Positions 38,301 to 45,956 of a DNA stretch of 64,000 nt are shown piece after piece (position 1 is the first letter of the stretch; every line of letters begins with the position of its first letter). The DNA is taken from the NCBI RefSeq assembly GCF_001999945.1, contig NZ_CP019650.1:2967001-3031000 (forward strand), read 5' to 3'. Both the position numbers and the translations under genes were made by a program. The notes under the pieces are model-generated. The model did no database searches. It saw nothing but the letters and a program-made list of their open reading frames with translations, and was not told where the DNA came from. This DNA is from Microbulbifer agarilyticus. Lineage in GTDB: Bacteria > Pseudomonadota > Gammaproteobacteria > Pseudomonadales > Cellvibrionaceae.

Positions 38301-38826
38301 CACCCGCGCGCCCGGTGCGCTGTAACTCCAGGTAATAGCGGCCCGGGAAAATGCTGGACCACTCCTGAGCCAGTGCCTCGGCCTGCGAAGTTCGCCCGGC
38401 AACCAGCGCGCGGCCTACATCACCGTACTTGGCACCGGACAACATCAAAACGCCTTCCGACGCTTCCTTGATCCACTCCCGCTCCACAAATGCGTGGCCA
38501 TGGTATTGCCCTTCCATCCACGCGCGGGAAATCAGCTCGGTAATATTGCGGTAGCCGTCGGCATTCATTGCATACAGTGATACCAGCGTCGGCTGCTCTT
38601 CACCACCTTCTTTCAGCCAGAAGTCGGCGCCGGTGATCGGCTTGATACCGGCACCCATACAGGCTTTATAAAACTTAACCTGTGCATAGAAGTTGGTTTG
38701 ATCGGTGATCGCCACCGCCGGCATTTCCAGCTCCGCAACGCGGCCGATCAGCGGCTTGATACGTACCAGGCCGTCAATCAGGGAGTATTCGGAGTGGACT
38801 CTTAAATGTACGAAGGGTTGGGTCAT
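35308..38826 (-). CDS. dnaE: DNA polymerase III alpha subunit
   Basis: 1172-residue replicative polymerase. PHP domain at the N-terminus (HLRVHSEYSLIDGLVRIKPL), polymerase core with GPGRGSGAGSLIAY (about residues 361-374) and catalytic Asp residues in MPDFDVDFCMEKRD (about 398-411). Then the fingers region RRAMGKKKPEEM, helix-hairpin-helix near IYGLGAIKGLGEGPI, an OB-fold around KVAGLVVGMRVMKTKRGDSMAIVSLDD (about 1000-1026) and a C-terminal tau-binding region. Length is close to the E. coli protein (1160). Upstream lies a 325-nt gap containing repeat copy 2. Confidence 0.98.
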   Translation of the reverse strand: MTQPFVHLRVHSEYSLIDGLVRIKPLIGRVAELEMPAVAITDQTNFYAQVKFYKACMGAGIKPITGADFWLKEGGEEQPTLVSLYAMNADGYRNITELISRAWMEGQYHGHAFVEREWIKEASEGVLMLSGAKYGDVGRALVAGRTSQAEALAQEWSSIFPGRYYLELQRTGRAGDEEYLHAAVELAGKMNLPVVATNDVRFIEDSEFEAHEVRVCIREGRALDDPRRERRYSAEQYLRTPEEMCELFKDIPEALENTVEIARRCSSPIQLGKYFLPQFPIPEGMTENQFFEKISFDGLYERLEHILDKSAPDYEARKKEYEDRLRFELDIVIQMGFPGYFLIVMDFIQWAKDHDIPVGPGRGSGAGSLIAYSQKITDLDPLQYDLLFERFLNPERVSMPDFDVDFCMEKRDRVINYVAENYGRNAVSQIITFGTMAAKAVVRDVARVQGKSYGLADKLSKMIPADVGMTLQKAFEQEEILREFLENDEEGQEIWEMALQLEGVARNVGKHAGGVVIAPTKLTDFAPLYCDETGAGLVTQFDKNDVEDAGLVKFDFLGLRTLTIIDWAKAMVDEQRAREGKEPLVIEALPLDDTETFKLIKRAETTAVFQLESRGMKDLIKRLQPDNLEDMIALVALFRPGPLQSGMVDDFINRKHGRAQVAYPDAKYQHEKLKPILEPTYGVIVYQEQVMQIAQELAGYTLGGADMLRRAMGKKKPEEMAKQRATFEEGAKDQGVDPDLAIKIFDLVEKFAGYGFNKSHSAAYALVSYQTAWLKAHYPAQFMAATMSSDMDKTDKVVIFIEECRAMGLDLVPPDVNLGSYQFSVDVDNRIIYGLGAIKGLGEGPIDNIIAERESGGPFTDLFDFCSRIDPRKVNKRALEALVRSGALDSIGPDTNSADGLDYSRAVLFNALDEAVKSAEQQSKNDSAGMMDLFGEVVRSASDGDVYEDFRGARPWSIRERLEGEKNTLGLYLTGHPIDEYEEELKHLVNARIADLKPGRENQKVAGLVVGMRVMKTKRGDSMAIVSLDDRSARIEAAVFSEAFGEHREKLVKDSLLVLEGSISHDDYSGGLKMSVNNVSTLDDLRSGSVIGVTLKIDSAQAMPKMGQRLSACLRPYVGGSCPVMVEVERSDAKGTFRLADEWKVEPNDQLIQSLREVVGRERVQLNYNQRQ

Positions 38827-39151
38827 ATTTTTCTATTTAATTTGGTTCCGGGGCTCTTACAGCGCTCTGTTCCGGCAATACATCAAGGGGAAACAGCCCC
38901 TCTATGTACAAAATATTTTGATCAATAACTTCTTCTCAAGCCCACATCATTTCATGGACTTGGCAGGCAAATTCTATAGCGAAGTAAAGTGGTCGCTGCG
39001 CAGGTGGAGCAGTGGGTACGAGTTTTCAGGAGCGTCGCAAACAGGAAGTTTGCGCCGCAACGCCCAGGGATGGGTTCACAGTGGTCCTGAAAACTCGTAC
39101 CCACTGATCCGCCGCCTCAAACGGACAGACAAAACGAAACCAGGTCGAGGT
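38827..39151. other. intergenic region upstream of dnaE
   Basis: 325 bp with no gene. It contains the palindromic repeat (39010-39106) and an AT-rich part at 38880-38990 that should hold the dnaE promoter; no clear -35/-10 pair was picked out. Confidence 0.5.
39010..39106. repeat. dispersed palindromic repeat, copy 2
   Basis: 97-bp element with perfect 22-nt outer arms: CAGTGGGTACGAGTTTTCAG plus GA at 39010-39031, complement at 39085-39106. The inner hairpin CGCAAAC / GTTTGCG and CGCCCAGGGATGGGTT match copy 1. The inner arm TTTTCAGGA is shared, but the outer 13 nt differ completely from copy 1 and yet pair perfectly. Confidence 0.85.
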
Positions 39152-39394
39152 TCAGTCAGTCCACCAAACCCGCTTCATCTCAACAGCCCGCTCCTGGCAC
39201 TTACTCAGCACCTCACGCTTCTGGGCGTTGTTCATCTTCCCCCACTGGCTGATCTCCGTACCGGAACGAAAACACCCCTCACAGATGTCCTCACTGTTCA
39301 ACGCACACACGGAAACGCACGGAGACTTTACTGGAAACTCAAACATCGGCTCAGGCTCTTTATCCTTTACGCGGCTCCAGTCACTCTCAGACAT
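39152..39394 (-). CDS. DUF1289 family small Cys-rich protein
   Basis: 80-residue cytoplasmic protein. The DUF1289 pattern is clear: SPCVSVCALNSEDICEGCFRSGTEISQWGKM (about residues 24-54) with four cysteines that probably bind a metal or Fe-S cluster, then a helix and a C-terminal W-W. Function unknown. Starts 3 nt after the gamma-carbonic-anhydrase-like gene, so the pair is an operon. Confidence 0.88.
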   Translation of the reverse strand: MSESDWSRVKDKEPEPMFEFPVKSPCVSVCALNSEDICEGCFRSGTEISQWGKMNNAQKREVLSKCQERAVEMKRVWWTD

Positions 39395-39397
39395 GAC

Positions 39398-39919
39398 TCA
39401 GACCTCAACCAGCTCTTCCGCAAAGCGCTGGCCGTTCGCCACATACACATCACTACTCAATTTCAGCAACTCAAACGTCGACTCGTCCAACGTCTTCATC
39501 ACCTTGGCGGGGCTACCCAGTACCAGCGAAAAATCTGGAATCTCCATATTTTCCTTCACCAGCGCATTCGCCCCAATGATGCAACAACGCCCAATCTTGG
39601 CCCCATTCAACACCACCGCGTTCATCCCCACCAGGGAATATTCGCCAATCTCGCAACCGTGCAAGGTCACATTGTGCCCCACGGTCACACCAGTACCGAT
39701 GGTCAACGGTTTGCCCGGATCGTTGTGCAGCACCGAGCCATCCTGAACGTTGGCCCGCTCGCCGATGGTAATTAGCTCGTTATCGCCGCGGATCACCGCG
39801 TTAAACCACACCGAACTGTGGGGCATCATCAGCACATTGCCGATTACCCGCGCGCCGGGCGCGACATAATGGCCTTCACCCTCAAGCTGTGGCTGTTTAT
39901 CGCCCAATCTGTACAGCAT
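39398..39919 (-). CDS. gamma carbonic anhydrase family protein (YrdA-like)
   Basis: 173-residue left-handed beta-helix protein made of hexapeptide repeats, from [27 protein letters not shown] to [13 protein letters not shown]. Metal-site histidines are present: His of SVLHND (about residue 64), and the pair in [12 protein letters not shown] (about 81 and 86). These are the three zinc ligands of gamma carbonic anhydrases. Whether the enzyme hydrates CO2 or has another role is open, as for E. coli YrdA/CaiE relatives. Cotranscribed with the DUF1289 gene. Confidence 0.92.
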   Translation of the reverse strand: MLYRLGDKQPQLEGEGHYVAPGARVIGNVLMMPHSSVWFNAVIRGDNELITIGERANVQDGSVLHNDPGKPLTIGTGVTVGHNVTLHGCEIGEYSLVGMNAVVLNGAKIGRCCIIGANALVKENMEIPDFSLVLGSPAKVMKTLDESTFELLKLSSDVYVANGQRFAEELVEV

Positions 39920-40032
39920 GCGACCTCCGGCAATCAGTGCTACGTCGTTGAAATAAGCCGCGTATTATCCCGCCCGCCGGGTTGGATTGCCACCCTCAGG
40001 GCACCCCAGCCACCCGTGACCAGCCAGACAAA

Positions 40033-40515
40033 TCAGCCAATCAGAACCCCTTCCAGCGCCAACAGCCGCGCCTTCATCTCGATGCCCCCCGCATACCCGG
40101 TCAGCGACCCGTCGGCGCCGATGACCCGATGGCAGGGAACGACGATGGAAAGCGGGTTGGCACCATTGGCCCGGGCCACTGCGCGCACCGCTTTGGGGTT
40201 GCCAATCGCCTCTGCCAGCTCGCGGTAACTACGGGTCTCGCCAAAAGGGATCGCACACAGTGCGCGCCACACGGACTGCTGAAATGGTGTGCCCGCGGCA
40301 CCCTGCGGGAGATCAAAAGACTGCAGCTCGCCGGCGAAGTACGCCTCGAGCTGCTCAAACGCCAAATCCGTATGCGGTGTCGACGCTTGTAACCAGCCTT
40401 CTCGCACCGGTAAGGGCCGCTTGCCAGCCTGCAGGTCAATACCCACAAGCCCCGCTTCGCTCGCAGCAATACCAAGTTCGCCAAAGGCACTGGGATAAAT
40501 TTGGTACCAGATCAT
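40033..40515 (-). CDS. ogt: methylated-DNA-protein cysteine methyltransferase
   Basis: 160-residue suicide repair protein that moves methyl groups from O6-methylguanine to its own cysteine. Active site VVPCHRVI (Cys about residue 127), DNA-binding helix GETRSYRELAEAIGNPKAVRAVARANGANP. Start ATG 40515 overlaps the end of the Ada-AlkA gene as ATGA; the frame is open 23 codons further but that part lies inside the upstream gene. Translationally coupled repair pair. Confidence 0.95.
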   Translation of the reverse strand: MIWYQIYPSAFGELGIAASEAGLVGIDLQAGKRPLPVREGWLQASTPHTDLAFEQLEAYFAGELQSFDLPQGAAGTPFQQSVWRALCAIPFGETRSYRELAEAIGNPKAVRAVARANGANPLSIVVPCHRVIGADGSLTGYAGGIEMKARLLALEGVLIG

Positions 40516-42017
40516 GTTGAGGAGTTCTCTTTGGTCTTCAGTTTGAGGGACTGCCACAGCAGCAATGCCCCGTAAGCACGCCAAGGCCGCCAGGATTCTG
40601 CCCGCGCCAGCGCCTGTTTGGGGGTCGCTTTTTTCTCACTATCACCAAGCGCGATTAAAATCCCCAGATCTGACGCGGGAAAGGCATCCGGCATCGAAAG
40701 GCCGCGCATCGCCGTATAGTGCGCAGTCCAGTCGCCGATACCAGGGAGTGCCGTCATCTGCCGGCAAAACGCCTCCAGCTCCGGCTCATCAAAATCGACA
40801 TCCCCGGCCAAGGTGGCGGCGACAAAATTACGCAACGTGGCGGCGCGAGTACGGGTTACCCCGATATCGGAAAAATCGGCATCGCGCAGCTGTTCTGCAC
40901 TGGGGAATAACAGCTGCTCACCACTTGGGCCGGTAAACGCTTCGCCATACCCCCTGGCCACACGCCCGGCAATGGTGGTCGCGGCGGCAACGGAGATCTG
41001 CTGACCGATAATCGCCCGCAAGGTGTATTCAAACGGGTCCCAGGCGCCGGGTAAACGCACGCCCGGCGTTGTGCCCAGCACCTGCCGCAACAGCGGGTCC
41101 GCCTGCAAGTGCTCACGGATCTCCTCACTGTCCGCATCCAGGTCGAATAGCCGCCGCAATTTTTCCCGCAGCGGGTACAACACAGCACCACAACCTTCAG
41201 TGCCGCCTTCGCCAAAGACGCCCACCCGCAGGCGGCACTTTTCAGGCTCGTGCGCAACGCGCAGCACACCGCGCTGACCGTGCAGCGCGAAACTGCGCTG
41301 GTATTCTCCCTGTTCCGGATCCTCCGCCGCTATCACCTGCTCCACACCGGGCAGCGCGCGGGCAGCAAAAAACGCCAGCAGCGCGGGCCAGTCGAAGGGC
41401 GGGCGATAACTCAGATAAATCTGCACTCCGTTACCAGAATCCGACTGCTGAGCGCGCTTGGTCGATTCCCGACGTACTTCGCTCGGCGTGCGGTGATAAA
41501 TGGATTTGAACACCCCATTGAAGCGACGTAGGCTATTGAAGCCCGAGGCAAAGGCAATGTCGGCTACCGGTAGGTAGGTATCCCGCAGTAGCCCGAACGC
41601 AAACAACGCGCGCTCCGTCTGCCACACCTGCAAGGGGCTCAGCCCGATATGTTCGGCAAAGAGTTTGCGCAAATAGCGGCTAGTAATCCCCAGACGCTCG
41701 GCAAGCTGCTCAATGGACTGCGCTTCACGCTCCGCGCGCATCAACGCCAAAGCGCGCTGCACGGTGGTGGATACAAGCCCCCAGGCGGCACTGCCCGGAG
41801 CCGCGTCCGGTCGACAACGCAGACACGGGCGATAGCCCGCGGCGGTGGCTTCCGCAGCGGTGTTGAAGTATTCGACGTTCTTCTCCAACGGCGGCCGCGC
41901 CGGACAGATCGGACGGCAAAAAATACCGGTGGTCTTCACCGCAGTGAAGAAGCGCCCATCGAAGCGCTTGTCGCGCGCAAGACGCGCACGGTTACAAATG
42001 ACCGGATCTGGCTGCAC
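40512..42017 (-). CDS. Ada-type regulator fused to AlkA DNA glycosylase
   Basis: 501-residue fusion. Residues 1-80: Ada metal-binding domain with the four Zn cysteines in GIFCRPICPARPP (about 33-38) and RPCLRCRPD (about 63-70); one of these Cys accepts methyl groups from phosphotriesters in Ada. Residues about 85-190: AraC-type double helix-turn-helix (LAERLGITSRYLRKLF.., DIAFASGFNSLRRFNGVFK). Residues about 200-500: AlkA N-domain and HhH-GPD glycosylase, hairpin MTALPGIGDWTAHYTAMRGLSMPDAFPASD with catalytic Asp. It removes alkylated bases and may regulate its own operon. The O6-methylguanine transferase part of Ada is supplied by the coupled ogt gene. Confidence 0.93.
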   Translation of the reverse strand: MQPDPVICNRARLARDKRFDGRFFTAVKTTGIFCRPICPARPPLEKNVEYFNTAAEATAAGYRPCLRCRPDAAPGSAAWGLVSTTVQRALALMRAEREAQSIEQLAERLGITSRYLRKLFAEHIGLSPLQVWQTERALFAFGLLRDTYLPVADIAFASGFNSLRRFNGVFKSIYHRTPSEVRRESTKRAQQSDSGNGVQIYLSYRPPFDWPALLAFFAARALPGVEQVIAAEDPEQGEYQRSFALHGQRGVLRVAHEPEKCRLRVGVFGEGGTEGCGAVLYPLREKLRRLFDLDADSEEIREHLQADPLLRQVLGTTPGVRLPGAWDPFEYTLRAIIGQQISVAAATTIAGRVARGYGEAFTGPSGEQLLFPSAEQLRDADFSDIGVTRTRAATLRNFVAATLAGDVDFDEPELEAFCRQMTALPGIGDWTAHYTAMRGLSMPDAFPASDLGILIALGDSEKKATPKQALARAESWRPWRAYGALLLWQSLKLKTKENSST

Positions 42018-42174
42018 AGTATGCTCACAAATTAAACCGTATACCGGCAGTCTATGATCTCGCCGCGCAGAAGACTAGTCAGATTCGGAACTGACAAGAA
42101 GACCCAGATATGGGCAAAGAATTAGCGGGGTTTACCGATACCCGCTGGAAGTGAAGTAGCGCGATAAACGATTG

Positions 42175-42606
42175 CTACAGGGTACCCCAGACTTTCTGCA
42201 GAACCAGGAACAGAAAGGCGGTAGAGCATCCAAAAATCAGTAGCCCGTTAACGGCCAACAGCGGCCCTAACATGCGCCAGGGTGGTTTCAGCACCACATC
42301 ACCATAACCCAGGGCAGTAATCGATGAGGTGGCAAAGTACACCCCTTCGACAAAATTCGGCACCAGGCGCTTGCGCCAGAAAAACAAACCCCACAGGGCG
42401 GCTTCAATCACGTGGGTAATGAATAACGAAACAAAACAGAGTGTTACCAGTACTGTGTCCGCCCTACCGCTGCCCAGAACATCGGCAAACCACTGATGCA
42501 CACGCGACATATGATGGGCAAATTCCAGCAATACCGCAGCGTGAAACAGAAACGTGGTTACCGCCAGTATCAGCGCCGTTGCGAGCACATGTGGCCGGTG
42601 GCTCAT
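42175..42606 (-). CDS. two-pore-helix-type K+ channel protein
   Basis: 143-residue membrane protein with three hydrophobic helices (about residues 8-28, 52-76, 112-138) and a pore loop YFATSSITALGYGDVVL (about 91-107). The selectivity filter reads TALGYGD, close to the K+ channel TVGYGD. It lacks a cytoplasmic RCK domain. Start overlaps the end of the outer-membrane-factor gene by 4 nt, so it is the last gene of a coupled operon with an efflux-type OMF, an HlyD protein and DUF3302. Ion selectivity is inferred. Confidence 0.82.
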   Translation of the reverse strand: MSHRPHVLATALILAVTTFLFHAAVLLEFAHHMSRVHQWFADVLGSGRADTVLVTLCFVSLFITHVIEAALWGLFFWRKRLVPNFVEGVYFATSSITALGYGDVVLKPPWRMLGPLLAVNGLLIFGCSTAFLFLVLQKVWGTL

Positions 42607-44054
42607 TTACTGCCTCCCGGGCCTGGCGCTGCCAGCGCGACCGCTTCAAACCCACCACCCAGCGCCAGGTGCAAGCGAATCCGATTGGCTACACGCGCAT
42701 TGCGCAAGCGGATTACATTTGACTCCACCAGCAACTGCTCCGCCTGAAGCTCACCCACCCACAACAAATCCCGCTTGCCTGCGCGGTACTGTTCGATTGC
42801 GATTTCCACTGCGCGGGTGCGGTCCTGCAACGCACGCTGCGCGTAATACAGCTCGCTGGCTAACAGTGATTCACTGGCCAATAGCGTTTCTACTTCGCGG
42901 AATGCGTTCAATACAACGCTGCCATAATTGGCCACCGCCTGCGCCTGTTCCGCGGTGGCGATCCGCACGTACGCACACAGGGCACCACCTTCGTAAATCG
43001 GAATGGTTGCGCCCACTTCCGCAGATGCCCAGTAAGGACTCAAGCGGAGGATTTTCAACAAGTGATCACCGAGACGCTCGGCAGTGAGTTCCAGAGAAAA
43101 GTCTGGCAACAGTGTCAGGCGCGCGGATTCTTCCTTGCGAAAGGCAGCCAGAACCAGATATTCAGCAGCAATAACATCCGGGCGGCGTTCCAACAGTGTC
43201 ACGGGTAGCCCCGCCGATACTGGTGGTGGCAGCGGCGGATACTTCTCGGCACCACGAAGTTCCGCTGATGGGTAACGTCCAAGTAGCACTTCAAGCGTGC
43301 GCACCAGCTCGCCGTAATTAATCTTGGCCTTTTCGCGTTCACTTTCCGCATTTTGTAGACGCGCACGTGAGTCCACCACGTCCAGCTGCGAACTCTTGCC
43401 ACTCTGGTTACGCACTTCCGACAGCTCGAACAACTGGGAGTAAATACGCACAGCGTCGTCCGCAAGCTGAATCAACTGCAATGCCTCGGTCACCAGATAC
43501 CAGTTCAGCGCCACCGTTGCGGCAAGGGACTGGCGCGCGTATACGAGATCAAATTCACTGGCCTCGTAGTCGGCGATGGCAGCCGCGCGATTCGCGCGCA
43601 GCTTGCCCCACAGGTCCATCTCCCAGGTCACCCCGAGCCCGGCGATGGTATGACTGAAGGTATGTTTGAAACGATCATCGTCACCGAAGTCGTGGGTTCG
43701 CTTGGCACCGATTTTCCCGCCCACTTGCGGTTTCAGCGGAGCACCGGCCACAACCACCAGCTGCCGTGCAATTTCCACATCTGCTATGGCCTGGTGTAAA
43801 TCCAGGTTGTTGGCCATGGCTTCCGCGACCAGCGCAGTCAACACCGGATCATCGAAGGTCCCAAGCCAGTTATCCACAACCGGCAAATTGCTGGTGCGCG
43901 CCACCCACTCCAGGGGCACCTCGGTCTCCGGTGGCAGGGCAGCGTCGAGATTTTCTACGGGCGACGGTGGTGTACGTAACGCACAGCCCTGTGCAGCCAG
44001 GCCTAGCACCAGAGCCAGCAGCAAGTAGACGAGTGGAAGCGTGCGACTGTTCAT
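42603..44054 (-). CDS. TolC/NodT-family outer membrane efflux lipoprotein
   Basis: 483-residue outer membrane factor. Lipobox AAQGC (Cys about 24) then two repeats of the OEP fold, e.g. LVAEAMANNLDLHQAIADVEIARQLV and YARQSLAATVALNWYLVTEAL in the first half, and VNFREVETLLA-type helix NAFREVETLLASESLLASEL in the second. It should form the outer membrane duct for the HlyD-type protein encoded 5' of it. Overlaps both neighbours by 4 nt. Confidence 0.9.
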   Translation of the reverse strand: MNSRTLPLVYLLLALVLGLAAQGCALRTPPSPVENLDAALPPETEVPLEWVARTSNLPVVDNWLGTFDDPVLTALVAEAMANNLDLHQAIADVEIARQLVVVAGAPLKPQVGGKIGAKRTHDFGDDDRFKHTFSHTIAGLGVTWEMDLWGKLRANRAAAIADYEASEFDLVYARQSLAATVALNWYLVTEALQLIQLADDAVRIYSQLFELSEVRNQSGKSSQLDVVDSRARLQNAESEREKAKINYGELVRTLEVLLGRYPSAELRGAEKYPPLPPPVSAGLPVTLLERRPDVIAAEYLVLAAFRKEESARLTLLPDFSLELTAERLGDHLLKILRLSPYWASAEVGATIPIYEGGALCAYVRIATAEQAQAVANYGSVVLNAFREVETLLASESLLASELYYAQRALQDRTRAVEIAIEQYRAGKRDLLWVGELQAEQLLVESNVIRLRNARVANRIRLHLALGGGFEAVALAAPGPGGSK

Positions 44055-45205
44055 CCGGCGAAGGGGTACAGATAGTTTGCCCAGGAGTAGGCGCGGATAC
44101 CGATCTTGCGCAGTATCACGAAGCCGCTGGATGTATCGGTATAAATGGCCGCGCGCCCCTGAGTGCCAATGGGGAATTTGGACTGATCGTCCCCGTCCAT
44201 ACGGATAGCGACGACAAACTGCCCCTGCGGCATCTCCAACGGCCGGAAATGAAACTTGGGCAACTTGCCGCTGGGAAGCAACTGGCCATGTCCACTGCCA
44301 CGCCAGATGGCCTCTACCTTGCCGGTAAAAATCTGCCCCGGGTACAGGTCGAGGGCGACTTCCACCACCTGCCCTTCCTCCACATGTTTCAGGTTCTCCT
44401 GAAAATAATTCGCCAGCAGATAACGGTCAGACTCGCACACAAAGGTTGCGATGGCGCCGATACGAAAAGAGCCGGCAACCATGCCCGGGCGCACCTGCAG
44501 GTTCATCACATGGCCGTCTTCCGGGGCGGTCATCAAGGTATTGTCGAGATAGAACTGGGCCAGATCGAGTTTCGCCTGAATCGTGGCTACGGTGGTATTG
44601 ACCCCATCAATGCGCGAGTTGTATTCGAGTTCCGCTCGCTCGACTTCGGCCATGGCCTCGCGAATACCGGCTTCACTGGCAACGACACGGGCGCTCCATT
44701 TTTCCACATCTTCCTGGGGGCCGGCGCCGGTGCGCGCGAGTTTCTCCGACAGCGCAAGTTCATAGCGCGCATACACCAGCTCGGCCTCCTTCTGCACCAC
44801 TTTCTGCGACGCCAACTGAATGTCTGCTTCCAGTACCTTTACATTTTGTTTGGCCTTCGCCAGTTCCGCTTCATATTCCCGCACCTTGTATTCGTACGGG
44901 CGGCGGTCAAACTGAAATAGCGGCTGGCCTTTTTTGACCAACACATTCGGCTCCACCAATACATCGGTCACCAGCGTTGGTTCATTCAAGCGCGGGGTCA
45001 GCTGAATGGTGTGCTGGATCATGCGTGCATTGGTGGAATACGGGGTAATAAAGCGCAACCCGATCAGGAAAATCAGCAACAGATGCAGGCCCACCGACAG
45101 GGACACAATGCCCCAGGCGATATTGAACTTCATCCATTTAAATTTAAAAAACGTCAGCCAGACGGCGACGATGTAGACGAACAGTATGACGAAGCCCAAC
45201 AGCAT
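44051..45205 (-). CDS. HlyD-family secretion protein (YiaV-like)
   Basis: 384-residue membrane fusion protein. N-terminal transmembrane segments at about residues 2-20 and 28-52, lipoyl/barrel half LTDVLVEPNVLVKKGQPLFQFD-like region (about 80-100), long coiled-coil hairpin (about 110-205), second lipoyl part YLDNTLMTAPEDGHVMNLQVRPG, and beta-barrel to the C-terminus. Two N-terminal helices and the DUF3302 partner match E. coli YiaV/YiaW. No dedicated inner membrane pump gene lies in the operon. Confidence 0.9.
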   Translation of the reverse strand: MLLGFVILFVYIVAVWLTFFKFKWMKFNIAWGIVSLSVGLHLLLIFLIGLRFITPYSTNARMIQHTIQLTPRLNEPTLVTDVLVEPNVLVKKGQPLFQFDRRPYEYKVREYEAELAKAKQNVKVLEADIQLASQKVVQKEAELVYARYELALSEKLARTGAGPQEDVEKWSARVVASEAGIREAMAEVERAELEYNSRIDGVNTTVATIQAKLDLAQFYLDNTLMTAPEDGHVMNLQVRPGMVAGSFRIGAIATFVCESDRYLLANYFQENLKHVEEGQVVEVALDLYPGQIFTGKVEAIWRGSGHGQLLPSGKLPKFHFRPLEMPQGQFVVAIRMDGDDQSKFPIGTQGRAAIYTDTSSGFVILRKIGIRAYSWANYLYPFAG

Positions 45206-45217
45206 TAATGCGGCCCC

Positions 45218-45601
45218 TTAAGCGTCTGTATCGCCATTATTGTGCGGGGGAGTGTCATGCGGGGGATTACCACCGGATGATCTCTTCTTTTTGTCGCCCT
45301 CATCCCCTTTCAAACGCGCGATATTTTCATCGATTGCCTGCGCCTCTTCTTCGGGCAACCGGCGAATATCGATGGTATCGGTCGGTTTAAACGCCCAGAT
45401 GAATGCATTGATCCACGGCACCACGGCGAGGAAACCCGCGTACCCCATTATGCGCACCGCTTCTGCGTCCGGGTGCTTGCGGGCAATGGCAATGCGACCG
45501 GGCAACCCGGCGATCCACAGCAAAATCACGAGAATACACAGGCAGGCGCCGATAATGACGAGGAAGGTCAGGTAGTCCCAGTGATCAAGCTTGAATCCCA
45601 T
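45218..45601 (-). CDS. DUF3302 inner membrane protein (YiaW-like)
   Basis: 127-residue protein with two transmembrane helices (about residues 10-32, LTFLVIIGACLCILVILLWIAG, and 50-70, GYAGFLAVVPWINAFIWAF) and a hydrophilic His/Asn/Pro-rich tail. The family, YiaW in E. coli, accompanies YiaV-like HlyD proteins; its role is unknown. First gene of the four-gene operon, 12 nt before the HlyD gene. Confidence 0.88.
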   Translation of the reverse strand: MGFKLDHWDYLTFLVIIGACLCILVILLWIAGLPGRIAIARKHPDAEAVRIMGYAGFLAVVPWINAFIWAFKPTDTIDIRRLPEEEAQAIDENIARLKGDEGDKKKRSSGGNPPHDTPPHNNGDTDA

Positions 45602-45956
45602 AGAAAATCCTCTTCTGCCGACTCAGCCGCGGGCGCAGAGAAATGATCTTCTTCCCGGAATCTGCACCACGTAGAAGGCTGCCCGAGAATTATTAATCAC
45701 ACTATTGCACTTAAATTGCTTTTAAATTCATTTAAGTGCTCTTGGTAGGCGTCCATGAGATTGTAGAGTACTGGCGGTCAAACGCTGCTAGCGAGAACAC
45801 TACTGGCACTCGAGTGTTCAAGAAAAGCGGATATGCCGACACGCTTTGACGCATCCCAAAATAGCTGGAACAGGGACCGGATTAGGAGTGGGAATAAGCA
45901 AGTATTTACCACGCCTGATCAATGCACCCCGGCGCAGGCAACATATACTGATTTCA

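Noticed and set aside
36817-38325. Long rightward frame opposite dnaE
   Set aside because: Antisense shadow of a well-conserved gene; codon pattern follows the dnaE reading frame.
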